Origin: Spiroplasma_E sp902809815
GTDB lineage: Bacteria > Bacillota_I > Bacilli_A > Mycoplasmatales > VBWQ01
DNA length: 64,000 bases
Assembly (NCBI RefSeq): GCF_964030925.1
Contig: NZ_OZ034992.1
Coordinates: 930,001-994,000, forward strand
Direction of reading: 5' to 3'
Each line of letters opens with the position of its first letter. Position 1 is the first letter of the stretch. A model generated the notes under the pieces. The model searched no databases. It was not told the origin of the DNA and was given only the letters and a program-made list of their open reading frames with translations. This document shows, piece by piece, positions 43,835 through 56,059 of this stretch. Both the position numbers and the translations under genes were made by a program.

Positions 43835-44636
43835 TTATACTTTAACTAAATTAATTAGAACCGGTATAAGTCCTATTTGTGCAATGATTGGTACAAGTGC
43901 TTATTATGGTCAAGTGATTGCAAATCCAGTATTAGGTTCAATTAATAGTTTATTATTTGGTAAAAAATTAGGTTTAGATATATGAAATTTAAATCAAAGA
44001 CCAAATACTAAAACTAAATTAATTAATAGTTCTAAAAAAATATTATTAGGTTTAGGAACAATTGGTTTAGCAAATTATAGTAAATGAACAGAAAATAATA
44101 TTAATCCTATTATTCCAACAACACCAACTCCAATAACTACTACAACTACAACTGAGGGTCCTCCATGATTACTATTAAATAAACAAGAAAATCAGTCATT
44201 AATGGATTGAGATACATATATTAGTTTAAATGCTTATGGTATATCAAATCTTATTAGTGGATTAACTGAGTTAATACCTAATAAATTTGAAACAATAAGA
44301 AAAATTTGTAATATGGCTACTGGTGGTTGTTTAATATCAAGTGGTGTTGCTATGGGTATTAATAATGATTTTAATAATGCTTATGCAATACCTACCATAA
44401 TTGCTGGTGCAAGTGAAATAATCCATAATTTATTACCTATGGAAACTACAAATCATATTGAAGAAATGCAAGAAACACCATTTAATAATGAAACTACAAG
44501 ATTAATTAATGATAATAGATTTTCAATTAATAGTGAAACTACAAGTCAATATTATGGTAGTGATAATATGAGCGAAGTACCATTAAATAATGATAATGCT
44601 TCATTAAATTGAGATTATAATCACATGAGTTTATAA
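43821..44636 (+). CDS. Membrane protein with Thr-rich linker
   Basis: 271 aa, ATG 43821 (AAGGAG). Hydrophobic segments ~15-40 and ~75-92, a TPTPITTTTTTEGP linker, further segments near 145-200 (SSGVAMGI, AIPTIIAGASEI), and a polar Asn/Thr tail (ETTRLINDN). Not a known virion protein. The layout resembles the 37539 protein outside the element. Possibly a membrane protein for lysogenic conversion or exclusion; unproven. Confidence 0.55.
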
Positions 44637-44652
44637 AGGAGGTGAATAATTT

Positions 44653-44811
44653 ATGAATAAAGAAAAATTACTTGAATATTATAATCAGGAAATAAAAAAA
44701 TATAAAGTAAGAATAGAAGAATTCAATAAAGAAATATCTGTATTAGTAGAAGTTATAAGTAATTCACAATCAATGATTGAAAGAATTAATGGTGGTCAAT
44801 TTGATGAATAA
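44653..44811 (+). CDS. Micro-protein, NKEKL...GGQFDE
   Basis: 52 aa (RBS AAAGGAGGTG). Begins MNKEKLLEYY and ends NGGQFDE, a paralogue of the 42446 and 61224 proteins. Confidence 0.5.
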   Translation: MNKEKLLEYYNQEIKKYKVRIEEFNKEISVLVEVISNSQSMIERINGGQFDE

Positions 44812-44845
44812 TTAAAAAATAAACAATTGAAAGGAAAATATTGTA

Positions 44846-45034
44846 ATGAAAGAATTTTTACATGAATTAATTATTATTGGAACAAGTGTTGGAACATTAA
44901 TTTGCAGAGAAATTATTGTTTTATTAAAAAGATTTATCACAACTCCAAAACATGTTAGAGCAAATAACAAAATTATTAAACATCAAAAAAAATTAGCAAA
45001 GTTAAATGAAAAGATTAATAAAGGAGAAAAATAA
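44846..45034 (+). CDS. Single-span membrane protein
   Basis: 62 aa, RBS TTGAAAGGA. One membrane segment (LIIIGTSVGTLICREIIVLL) followed by a strongly basic tail. Holin-like in shape, but no lysin is present and the host has no wall; could also be a virion or assembly factor. Confidence 0.5.
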   Translation: MKEFLHELIIIGTSVGTLICREIIVLLKRFITTPKHVRANNKIIKHQKKLAKLNEKINKGEK

Positions 45035-45035
45035 T

Positions 45036-45221
45036 ATGACAAAAATTGAATTTAACGAAAAATATAGAAAACAAGATATCAGTATTGATAGAGATTTTGA
45101 TTTACATATTGATAATTGTTTTAAATTTTCTGATATTGATACATTAGAAAATGCAGTTAATGATTATAAAAAATTAATAAGCGAAATGCCACAATTAGTT
45201 AAAGATTGATTATTAGGATAA
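45036..45221 (+). CDS. Small protein, unknown
   Basis: 61 aa. ATG 45036 is preferred over an in-frame ATG at 45006 because AAAGGAG lies 10 nt upstream. Acidic, soluble; just before the scaffold/capsid genes. Confidence 0.5.
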
Positions 45222-45238
45222 GATTAGGAGAATGTTAA

Positions 45239-45616
45239 ATGTTAGAAAATGAAAATAATGTTCAACAAACAACTGAACCTTTAACTGAAAATAATGCTTC
45301 TTCACAAGAAATAGAAAATAAAGTTAATGAAGCAGAAAATAAGTTAAATAAACTTAATCAAGAAATTAAAGAAAAAGAAATGATTAATATATTTAAAAAA
45401 TATCAAGTTAAAACTGAATTTTATGATTATTTAAAATTTAAAACAAGTAATATAGAAAATTCAAAAATTGAAGAAACTATTAAAAAAATGATTAAAGAAC
45501 AACCGGTATTTAAACAAACAATTAATACAGGTGGCAATAAACAAATAATTATTAATAATAAAACAAATGACAAAGAAAATTTTTTAATTAATTATAAAAA
45601 GAAAAATTATTTATAA
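45239..45616 (+). CDS. Scaffold-like protein
   Basis: 125 aa, ATG 45239 after TTAGGAG. Acidic N-terminus, central coiled coil (EIENKVNEAENKLNKLNQEIKEKE), basic C-terminus (NYKKKNYL). Position directly before the major capsid gene and this charge layout are typical of phage scaffolding proteins, whose basic tail binds capsid protein. Confidence 0.65.
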   Translation: MLENENNVQQTTEPLTENNASSQEIENKVNEAENKLNKLNQEIKEKEMINIFKKYQVKTEFYDYLKFKTSNIENSKIEETIKKMIKEQPVFKQTINTGGNKQIIINNKTNDKENFLINYKKKNYL

Positions 45617-45634
45617 ACGAAAGGAAGAAATAAA

Positions 45635-46819
45635 ATGTCAGTACCATTTAATCAAAATTTAGACAATACAGAGAGATTAGTAGAAGCACCAGAATTTATA
45701 GAGTTTTTTAAAATTTCAAATAGTCCATGGGCAAACTTTTTCCCTACTGAAATTGTTGACTCAGTAAATATTGAGTTTATTGTTAAAAAACCAAAAAAAC
45801 CGGAAGTAAAAATTATTGCTTGGGATGATAAAAGTAAAAGATATGAATTACCATATGTTGATACAGATAAAATTAGTAAAAAAATAACTAAAAAATATCT
45901 TGCAGGAGAAATTATTGCAGATGTAGATTTAAAAGCAAATAATGGACAAAATTTATTAGATAGTATGCAATATGAAGTTGCAAATGATTTAGCAGATAAA
46001 TTGGCAATTGATGATACACAAGCAATTGCAAAATTTGCTACTAAAATCGATATTGAAGATACAACACCAGTAGGCTATTTAAAATCAATGTTATCTGCTT
46101 GAAATACTTTGTTTCAATTTAGAAATATTGCAAATAGTAAATTTTTTATTACTAATGGTCTTTATGATAGTTTAGTTTATTTAGCAGATAATAAAGGTTT
46201 AATTACCGATAATCAGTTGGCACAACAATTACGTTTAAATGGAAATAATTTATATGTAAAAGGTGTATTATGTGAAATCGTTCTTGATGACTATATGATT
46301 TTTACTAATGATAAAAATGAACAACAATTAATGACCTTTATTTTAGCAACACCAAGAGCGATGAAAAGATACATGATAGAAAATACAGTTATTTATGTAG
46401 ATTTTATTAAAGATGATAAAGCGGGAAGAGCATATAAAGTTGCTGGTGAAGTTGTTGGAGAAGCAATACCATATATTTCTAATAATGAAACAACATCAAG
46501 ATGAATGTTATGTGGAGTTATTAAAACAGAAAAAATTGATTTAAAAACTAAAATTACAGTTTTAACAACAAATATTACTGCAAATGTTAATAACAATAAC
46601 AATGAATTAAATACAGAAATAAAAAGTACTAATGAACTTAAATCATTAAATCCAAATTTAACAAATCCAACTATTAAATATTTTAGTGATGCACAAGGAA
46701 AAACTAATGTAAGTAATCAAAAACAAAAAGCAGGTGACTTATATATAACTATTACTGCAAATGTTAATGATTTAAATTATAAAGGAACAACAAATCCAAT
46801 TAAAATAACTCTTAAATAA
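45635..46819 (+). CDS. Major capsid protein
   Basis: 394 aa, ATG 45635 after GAAAGGAAG. Extended N-terminal arm, then a core with DLADKLAIDDTQAIAKF, SKFFITNGLYDSLVYLAD (HK97-fold alpha/beta pattern) and TPRAMKRYMIENTVIYVDFIKD, followed by a C-terminal Ig-like beta domain (LTTNITANVNNNNNELN... to the end) that resembles surface decoration domains. Codon use here includes TGG for Trp as well as TGA, and the gene is slightly richer in G/C, as expected for strong expression. Identification rests on order and fold pattern. Confidence 0.75.
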
Positions 46820-46833
46820 AGGACATTAATATC

Positions 46834-47823
46834 ATGCCAATTGGTACAACTAGTACAGCAATACTTTTAAACATAAATAAACCAAAACATACTAGAACAA
46901 GTAACCAACAAGAAAATAAAAGTTTTTGATGAGAAATTTTAGAAATGATTGGTGTACAAGTAATTGCAGTAGCACTTGCTCCTTTTACTGGTGGATTAAG
47001 TGAAAGTTTTGCACTTGGATTAGGTGCAAGTGATTTAGTTGCTAGTATTAGTGCTGTTGGTGTAGAGTTTTTAACTGATTTTACTATTAATCAAGTTTAT
47101 GATTATTTAAAAGGAAATGTAACAAAATTAAATACTTTCTTTAATATACTTCCTGCATTTGCTGGACTTAATAAAATTAGTCGTGGTTATCGTACAACTA
47201 AATTTATTAAGTTAGCACAAAAAACTAAAACATTAGAACAAGTTGGTATTAAAGAAGCAAAAAACTTACAAGAAATTATTAGTCAAGTAAGTGGAAAAGA
47301 AATTTTAACAGATAAAATTATTGGTAATAAACGTTATTTAATGAATTATAGTTTTACTCCTAATCGTGAAACAGTATTACGAGATTTAGGTTATGTTGCT
47401 GAAAAACAATATAAAAATAATTTTCAAAAATTAGAAGCACAGGAGTTAAAAGATTACTTATTATTACAAAATACATTAATAAAATTAAGTCCACAATTAA
47501 CTCCTAAATTTAAAATCAAAGATATTGAAAAAGCAAATAATTTTTTAAAAAAATATAATACTGATTTAAAAAAAGTATTATCTATGAACCAACATGATTG
47601 ATTAAATTTAGTTCATACAATACACACAGAAAATAGATATGGAAAAACTTTAATTTTGGATTTACAAAAAATTCGTGCTAATGCTATTAAATTTAATTTT
47701 AAAAATAGTATTATTCATCAACTTGTTTTAAAAGCAAATCAAATTTTTAAATATTTTGATATTAGATTTTATTTAAAAAAAGGTTTAAATAAATTTTGAA
47801 AAAATACGAGAAAGTATATATAA
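46834..47823 (+). CDS. Virion-associated protein, first frame
   Basis: 329 aa, ATG 46834 (AAAGGAC). Hydrophobic stretch at ~30-85 (VIAVALAPFTGGLSESFALGLGASDLV), then helical, Lys-rich. Located between capsid and fibre genes, so probably an internal or DNA-ejection protein. Its frame closes at 47823 but a second frame (+1) continues immediately; the two together may be one gene. Confidence 0.55.
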
Positions 47824-48532
47824 ATTACAAGAAAAATTTGAAAAACTAGAAAAACAAGCATTTGAAAAAATTAATAAATTAAAAGAAAAAGCAACTGATT
47901 TATTTACTAGTGCAGAAAAAAGAGCAATTAAACACGCACAATTAATTCCATTAAATTCACCAGTATTTATGGGTTGTAAAATTCAACCTTTGTCATTAGA
48001 TAAATGTGCAATTACTATTTATCATCGTAATCCTAAATATAAACCAATTACAGTTGTTGATAGTATTCTTAAAGCAAAAACTTTTGTTACTCAAATACAT
48101 CCATTTCATTGATATCGTTGATATAGTGGTTGATACATTGGTTATGGAGTTAATCAAAATAAATGATTAAAAGCAATAGCATTTGCTCCACCAGTTGTTC
48201 AACAAGTAATTAGAGATAGTTTTAAAGTTTATAGACAAATATTTAGAATAATAAGAACTTATCATAAAGTAGTGAATGTTATTAATAATCCTATTGAAAA
48301 TATTAATAAATCATTTAAAAGTGTTGGTTTAAAATTTTCAGTTAATACTTTATTTGGTACAGGATTATTACATCATTTAGAAAAATTTGCATATAGTCAA
48401 GTTGTAAAAAAAGGTAAGAAAAAATTAAAAAAAGGCAAAAATAAAATACAAAAAGAAATTGAACATATAACACATAAAAAAACAAAAAAACATACTCATC
48501 ATTATAAACAAGCATTTTTTAAGGAATGATAA
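47770..48532 (+). CDS. Virion-associated protein, second frame
   Basis: About 250 codons open from after a TAA at ~47788 to TGA/TAA at 48532, with no convincing ATG plus RBS until MGCKIQPLS (47968). Contains a Trp-rich motif HPFHWYRWYSGWYIGYGV, a membrane-like segment and a very basic His/Lys-rich C-terminus (HKKTKKHTHHY) suited to DNA binding. Likely the C-terminal part of the 46834 gene after a frameshift in an A6 run, or a separate gene with a non-ATG start. Confidence 0.5.
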
Positions 48533-48535
48533 ATT

Positions 48536-50428
48536 ATGATTAATAAACTTTGAACTGATGTCAGTCTTGAAAATTATAATAACTGATATCCATTAACTGG
48601 AAAAATTACAGAAACGCCACAGCAATACATACAAACATGACCTAATGTTAATGATTGATTTAAAACTTTTGCTATTCGTGCTCAAAATGATATTAATGCT
48701 TATCTTGATTTTATTTTATCTAAATTTCCTTTTGATATTTTTAAAGATGAATTAATTAAAGAAACATTAAGAGATATGGTTTATGTTATGGTTGAACATT
48801 GAGTATTTAATCGTACACCAATTGAATTTAATGTTGATGCTACTATTCAATTTAATAATGGTAGTCAATTTAGTGCAAATAGTACTCCTACAATTAATGT
48901 TTGAGATTTAGCACCTAGTAGAATGAAAATTTGAGCAAGATTAACAGAATTAAAACAAATATTTTCAAGTTATAATGATGATGAAATAAATGTTGAAAAA
49001 ATTGACTTAAAAGCATTTTATACTAGAAATCAAATTGATGAATTAATTGAACAACAAAAAGAATTTACATTATTAAAACAAATTAAATTATATGATGATT
49101 TAGTTGATGATAATGAAAATGAAATATATAGAGGTCCTGTTAGTAAATTTATTAATAAAGGTTATGTTGCAACTGATTATGATAAAGAAACTGAAACAAT
49201 GATTTTAGATTGACCAGATGAAATTGGTACATTACCACCAGAAGCATTACAAAATAATCCACAAATTGGTGATTATACACATGCACCAACTTGTGATTTT
49301 TCTGCTAAACAACAAAAAAGAATTACTACTAATGAAAATGAAATTACCAAATTAAATACTGAATTAATTAAAGCAAATGAAAATATTAATGATATTAAAA
49401 ATAATTGATTTAATATTGAAACTAGTCCTTTATGAAAAAAAGTTGAAAATAATAATATAGAAATATTTAAATGATATTTTATTAAAATCAGTTATCAATA
49501 TTCAACAGAAAATAACTTTATGAAATTTTATAAAGTAATTAAAATTTATTTAAATAATGTTTTTAATGAATTTGAATTGTTAAATGTTGATTCCATGACG
49601 TATAGTGAACAAATCCAAAATAAAAGAATTTTAAATACCGGAACGATTTACTATAACAATAAAAAGAAAGAATTTAGTGGTGGTGGTAATTCTTATCCTG
49701 AACGTGGAAAAATTAATTTAATTGGTGGTATAGAAGAAATATATCAATATCAAGGAATAGATACACCAACTGAATTTATAGCAGAAGAAAGTACTGAACG
49801 TGATTATTATACAAAACAAGAAACTAATAATTTATTAGATAAAAAACAAGATAAATTAACTGCTGGTACTAATATAACTATTGATGAAAATAATAAAATT
49901 AGTGCTACTGGTGGTAAAGTAGATTTATCTGATTATTATAAAAAAGAAGAAATAGATAAAAAATTAGAAAACAAAATGGATAAAGACCATTTTAAATATG
50001 CTTTTTCTATTAATACTATTGGTACTGAAATTCCTAATTTAGAAACTACTGATAAAACTATTGCTGGTGCTATTAATGAATTAAATAAAAAACAACCACA
50101 ACCAACTCCAATTCCGCCAAGTGGTTCAAATTGAAAAGAAGTAGGAACAAGAGAAAAAAATAAATGAGATAATTGACAAATTACTTATGATTTTCAAGAA
50201 AATAAACATTATAGAGTTTATTATTCTTGAAGTATATATAATCCAGTTTATACTATTCAAGAATTTATTATAACTGATAAAAAAATTGCTGGTGTACAAA
50301 TACAAACCTTTAATGATAGTGCTAATATAGTAATTTTATCAGTTCAACATGCAAAATGAATTACTATTTATACTGGAAAAGGTAATTTAAAAGGTAATTT
50401 ATGAAAATTAGAAGAATTACAAGAATAA
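48536..50428 (+). CDS. Tail fibre / receptor-binding protein
   Basis: 630 aa, ATG 48536, 4 nt after the previous stop. N-terminal ~230 residues look like a virion-attachment domain (WPNVNDWFKTFAIRAQNDINAYLDFI). Fibre-type repeats follow: DYYTKQETNNLLDKKQDKL, TAGTNITIDENNKISATGG, DYYKKEEIDKKLENK, AGAINELNKK, a PQPTPIPPSGSN linker, and a C-terminal beta domain ending KLEELQE as in prophage A. It would bind the host surface. In a wall-less host the receptor must be a membrane protein or lipid. Confidence 0.82.
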
Positions 50429-50432
50429 AATT

Positions 50433-50555
50433 ATGTTTTTTAAAATTATAAAAATTATTTTAGGTTTAATTGGAGTAATTCTATCATCAGCAACAGCAGG
50501 TTTAATTATATTTATCATTGTAAAAATCATATTAAAAATTAATCAAATATTTTAA
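50433..50555 (+). CDS. Single-span micro-protein
   Basis: 40 aa, almost wholly hydrophobic (IILGLIGVILSSATAGLIIFII) with Lys at both ends. Holin-like or virion membrane peptide. The start is 4 nt after the fibre stop, so translation is probably coupled. Confidence 0.5.
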   Translation: MFFKIIKIILGLIGVILSSATAGLIIFIIVKIILKINQIF

Positions 50556-50572
50556 GAAAGGTGGTGAATATT

Positions 50573-51814
50573 ATGTTAGGTAGATTTTTTAGAAAAGATA
50601 AAAGTAATATTAGTGATAATCAAAATGAAAAAGTAAAATTTTTAACTAATAAAAATAAAAGTACTCATGCTTCAATTTTAAATTATTTTGGTTTTAATGA
50701 TTTTAACCATGAAACTTATTTTACTGATTTTGTAGCAGAAAATAATGCTAATTTATATAATGCTCCATTAGATATTAATAATGAAACTATTAAACAATAC
50801 TTAATTCAACAAGAATTTTATAGAAAAAATTGAAACTCTATTTTTAAATTAAGTAAATTAGGAATTAGTGGTTATTTAATTTTTATTGCTAATGATGATT
50901 TATATTTTCAAGTAGTTGATATACAACAAAGAATATATGATATTACTGGTAAATTAATTCAATGTACTATTTTTTATGATAGTTACGAACAAAATGCACA
51001 AACAGTAAGATTATTCGAAGTTTATACATTAAATAATGAACAAGTAACTATTAATCGTGCAATTTATAGTATTAGTGATAATAAAAAACAATTTCCATTA
51101 GATTTTAAATCATACATTAATAATCCTAATTTAGCACAAGAACAAATACTAAATATTAACTATATACCAATAGCAATTATGCGAAATAAAGCAAATGAAT
51201 TAGCAGATTGTGATAAAGTAATGGATAAAATTAAAGCATTAGATGTTATTTATGAACAAATTGTTTTAGATACCATTTTAAATTCACCTAAATTTATATT
51301 TAGTCAAACTTATGGTAATGTTCAATCAACATTAGAAGAAGCAGTAAGAACTTTGGTTACTAAAAACTACATATTTAAAAGTGGTGGAGATAATAATGAA
51401 CAAAACGAAAATATCAATATGACAAATAGTAATTTTAAAGGTAAAAATTTAACTGATATATATGATTGAAATGTTAATGAAATATTTAAACGTTGTGGTA
51501 TTCATATACCAAGTCAAAAGAAATCTGCACAACAATCAGTTCCCGAAAGTACAGCAGTAAATATTTCAACTATTAATTATATTGAACAAAAATTATGACA
51601 ATTTAATATTGATATTCTTAAATTTATTCAAATATTAGTACGTTTAGATAAAGATTTATTAAATAGTAAAACATTTAATATTAATGATGAACAAGAAATT
51701 AATAATTTAACAGTTAAATTAAAATTATTTAATCCCGAAAATAACCAATTAATAGGAGAGAACAATGGAAAACAACAACAAACCACAAACGAAGTTTCCA
51801 CAGAAACAAACTAA
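50573..51814 (+). CDS. Portal protein of the element
   Basis: 413 aa. ATG 50573 follows GAAAGGTGGTG; upstream GTG codons are rejected as part of the RBS. Features: QEFYRKNWNSIFKLSKLGISGYLIF, IMRNKANELADCDKVMDKIKALDVIYEQIV (the helix typical of portals that follows the clip) and a Gln/Asn/Thr-rich C-terminus. Position between fibre and long tail gene, and size, support portal/connector. Overlaps the next gene by 50 nt. Confidence 0.72.
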
Positions 51815-53789
51815 ACTTAATCAAGCAGAAGTAGAAAATGATTATTTAATTGATAATATTCCTTATGACTTTACTAATATGATGAGAGCTACTAGTGACC
51901 CAGATATTAATAGAGCATACGATGAATTTAAAAAAAGAACTATATATATTTATGAAATTGAACGTTTATTTAAAAATAATGAAAATAATAATTTAAGATT
52001 TTCAGCAAATACTATTAAAATAGGTTTTATTGATATTGATAAAGTATTAAAAACTACTGCTGTTGAAACATCAGACTTTACTATGCAATTAAATCAAAGA
52101 GCAAGTACTAATATTAATGATAATACTATTGAATATAGTATGACTGATATTAAAAATTTAATATTTCAAGAAATAAATTTATTAAATCAATTTAAATTAT
52201 ATGCAGTATCTATAAATGAACCTTTAAGTGAAAATAATATTGATAATTTATATATCATTAATAATTATTCACAACCTTATCAAAATCCAAAAACAAGAAG
52301 TACTAAAAGTATAACTATTATAAAAATTAAAGATTTTAAAACAAGAGATGGTTATCCAATAATTATTAAATTACAAAAACCATTAGATAAAGATACAAAA
52401 GTAATTGGTTTAAAAATTAAAGCCCCTAGAAGCATGATTTTTGGCAATATAAAGGTACTTGGTGAAGTTGATAATATGGAAGTATACCCAAAGTTATTTG
52501 TTAAAGATAAGATAGCATTTCCACTATTATCAATGCCTATTGAAACTCAACCAAAAGTTAGAATATTACAACAATGATTTAGTGAACAAATCTTACCATG
52601 AAATTTAGCAAAACAATTTATAGGACAAGAAAAATCAGTTTTAGATTTAATTGCTATTAGTGGTGGTAAAGAAACAAGAAAAGAAGTTATTAATAATGCA
52701 AGAGTAACTGATACTTGATTAGGTTGAGAAATGGGTGGTATTTGAAATGGTAATTGACCATTAAAACATGAAATACATTTAGAAGATAAAAAAGTTTTAT
52801 CTTTTAATAACGAAGGATGATATGTTTATCTTGCAACCAATAATAGATTTAAAAGTATAGAGATTGAAATAAAAGATGCACCAACAATTGATAGTTTACA
52901 AAAATTATTATTAAATATGTTAAGTTATACATATAACTATAATAGAAATTTCGAAGGTGCAGATTATGATGATAAAGGTAAACCAAAAAATAAAATAGCA
53001 GAATTAAGAAAAAAATTTGAAGGTCAAAAACCAGATGAAGTAATTACCAACTTATTTAGGCAATGAGAGTTAGATTATCCAAATTATGTTAATTTATCAC
53101 AAGTTAAAATATTTAAACAAATATTTACTATGTTATCAAAATATATTTATTCATCATTATCAATAAATAAAGGATTAAATGATGATAATAAAATTTTATT
53201 GCCATATTATTTTGAATTACAATCAAGTCCAATACAACCTAGTGAAAATGATATTTGACAGTATAAGGATATAAAAGTAGTATTAAAATCTGCTTATTTT
53301 GATTTTACTGATATTAATAATATTAAATTGAAAAGTAATGATATTAGTCAAAATGAACTATTTAAACTAGATGATAATCAATTTAACTGATTATCTATTA
53401 CAAATGAATTAGAAAGTAATAATATTCCCTCATTAATTCCGGCTGATTGAACACTTGGTAATGGTGAATATGGAAAGTACTTTACAAAAACAATTATTAA
53501 TAACAATAAAATTGAAAATGCTTTAAGTTTATATGGTTCAAATAAATCTCAATTATATTCTAAATTAGAATTTTATAAAGAAATTTTAAAAATTGATAAT
53601 AATAGTGAATTTGAATTACAAATTGAAAATCCGATTAATAACTTAAATCGGATTGAAATCAGTGGTATATTTGGTGCTGGTAATTATGATTTAATTTTAA
53701 TAACTGATAAACAAGAAATAAATTTACAAAATATTAATTTATTTGATAAATATAATGAAAATATTTCTTATATTAACTTAGAAATATAA
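51765..53789 (+). CDS. Large virion protein (collar/tail), unknown
   Basis: 674 aa, start ATG 51765 (ATAGGAGAG) inside the portal gene. The largest protein of the element. Charged N-terminus, then mixed beta-rich domains (TRSTKSITIIKIKDFKTRDG; DKDTKVIGLKIKAP) and a C-terminal beta sandwich-like end. No long coiled coil, so not a tape measure. By position likely a lower-collar, tail-tube or knob protein of a short tail; the equivalent prophage A gene (1-2491) has the same overlap with its portal. Confidence 0.6.
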
Positions 53790-53790
53790 A

Positions 53791-54129
53791 TTATTTATTA
53801 AAATATCCATTAGGATATTTACCATTTCATACTATGTCTGTACTGTAATATCAATTTTGAAAAGATATATCAAATTTTCTTCTTAATGGTTCATCTGCAA
53901 AATATAACTCAAATTTATAATCTTTTTTTAAAGTATCATTAGGATTAGTTGTTCAAATAGTTTGAACACCTCATTCAACTTGTTTATGTGGAGTTAAATA
54001 ATATTTAACTCCACTAACATTATGGGTAAGCACCCCCCCCATGATTAATCCTATTGTTCCGGTTGTAGCACCAGTTAGTGCTAATGCTAATGTTATTTTA
54101 CTTAAATTTGTTTTTATTCATGTTTTCAT
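53791..54129 (-). CDS. Small exported protein with G8 tract
   Basis: 112 aa, start ATG 54129. N-terminal signal/anchor (KITLALALTGATTGTIGLIMGGVL), then a Tyr/Trp-rich polar domain. The codons for Met-Gly-Gly-Val contain eight consecutive G (plus strand C8 at 54033-54040), a rare homopolymer in this AT-rich DNA and prone to slippage. Convergent with the 51765 gene (1 nt between stops). Possibly a phase-variable surface protein delivered by the element. Confidence 0.6.
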
Positions 54130-54207
54130 CTTAAATTACTCCTTTTTTCCTTGATTTTACTTATAAATTGTACTATTTTTGATTATTTTTACAAGTATGC
54201 TTTTAAA

Positions 54208-54245
54208 TGCAAAATAACGCCTAAATTAAAGGCGTTTATTTTATA
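54208..54245 (-). terminator. Terminator after terminase gene
   Basis: AATAAACGCC, loop, GGCGTTATTTT read on the minus strand, between the terminase stop (54280) and the 54129 gene. Confidence 0.75.
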
Positions 54246-54279
54246 AGACCTATACTATTAATGATATTAAACTTGTTTA

Positions 54280-55986
54280 TTATATAGCAAATGTGAAGAT
54301 ACTTTTTTTCACAGTAGCATTATTTTTACCCCTAATTACATTTTTATATGGATATAGTGCATAAAATAATGCATCATAAGGGTCTTGATACATATTTCTG
54401 TCAGGAATGTTAGTTTTTGTTTCATCATAACGTAATTCTTCTAAACATTGAGTAGTTTTTGGTAAATCATCTTTATTAGCATAAAAGTTTCCATAACTCA
54501 TAATATTTCTCATTCAAACTACTCTATTAGTTAATCCTGCTTCTTGATTTAAATTTGAAGCATGTTTAATTGCAGTTTGTGTTATTAAAATAGTATTATG
54601 TTCATCTATTAATTTTTGATTTAATCAATCCATTGCTGTTCTTGCTTTATCATCATAAAAATAAATTACTTGGTCAAAATTTGCAAAATTATCCATTAGT
54701 CCTAAAATTTCATTTGCATAAGCATTAATTTTTTCATTTTCATTTATAAAATCATTTGGTGTAACTACTAATTCACAAATAATATAAGCATCATAATAAC
54801 CAGTATTATTATATTCTTTAAAACCAACTACCATAAATACAGTATGGTCTTTTGGTCCCGTAGCTCAATCAATACCAACACTATAAAAATCAAATTTATA
54901 AATATCTTTTTCTTGATTATAAAATTGTTTTAAATCATATGATTGTCAATATTTTACTGTTTTTTGAAATGGAAAAATTGTTGCATCACTATCTAAAAAT
55001 TCAAAACCATAAAAAACAGTATTAAATTCATCAGGATTACTTTTTTTCATTTCTAATAATGTTCTTTTTTGAATATCTGGTAATTTATTTCAAAATGGTT
55101 GAATAGTAAATCTTAAAACAAATAAACCTAAACCACTAAACATATCTTGATTTTCATAATAAATTTTGCCAACTTTTTTAAGATTTTCCATCACTTTATC
55201 ATTTAATGGTAAAAATGGCGTACAGTATTTTAAATAAAATGGATGATATTTATCATAAGGATTACATGTAAAAGTAATAAAGAAACTTTTATAAAAATAG
55301 CGAGTAATCTTTTTTCCAAAATTAGGACTATATATATTTTTATCAATAAATGTTCAACTTCATTCTTTAATAGGTTCTTTTGATACTTTAATACGATTAC
55401 TTCTAAACATAGAGTTTTGTAAACGTTCATATCGATATGTTAATTGCTTTTCTGTTAACGTTTCTTTTTCTTCTGCCATGATTATTTCATCTGTTCTTGA
55501 ACCTAAAAAACTTGACCCACCTGCTTCTTTTCCAAAAATCTTATTACCATTAGCATAACCAATAAAGTCAATTTGTTGATTATTAGGAAAAATAATACAA
55601 CCACCATCCTTAGTAATTTTTCATTTAATACCATGTGGATTATTAGGTAATAAATTAATATGATATGTATCTAATAAAACTTGACAAACATTCATTAAAG
55701 CACCAATTGTCGTTTCACTATGAGTATTTTCATAGCGCCTTACTTCTTGAACACTACTATCACTAAAATTACAGCATATAAATAAATCAAATGCTAAACA
55801 GTTTCAAGTTTTTCTTGTTCCACGTGCGGTGGGTATAAAACGATAAAAACAATTAGTAGTAAAATATTCTGCTCATTCATCACCAACAAATTGTTTAAAA
55901 ATATCTCAACTAAAACCATAATTATTATCACTAAAATTAAGATTATATTTTTTATTTAATTGTGCATAACTACTAATAAAAGCCAT
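54280..55986 (-). CDS. Large terminase subunit of the element
   Basis: 568 aa, start ATG 55986 (AAGGAGTAA). Degenerate Walker A IPTARGTRKTWNCLAF near residue 50, Walker B-type DEIIMAEEKE, and a C-terminal RNase H-like nuclease with YSVGIDWATGPKDHTVFMVVG (first Asp), IYFYDDKARTAMDW, and QDPYDALFYALYPY (last Asp). These are the terminase_3/PBSX and T4-like hallmarks. It packages DNA into the capsid through the portal. Transcribed opposite to the other late genes. Distinct from the terminases of prophages A and B. Confidence 0.88.
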
Positions 55987-56059
55987 ATTTACTCCTTATT
56001 TTTAAAAAAAATTAAAATTAAATTATTAACAAACAAAAATTTAGAAAGGAACATTAAAA

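Noticed and set aside
44846..45034. Firm holin call
   Set aside because: One membrane span and a basic tail are not enough, and a holin role without a lysin in a wall-less cell is doubtful.
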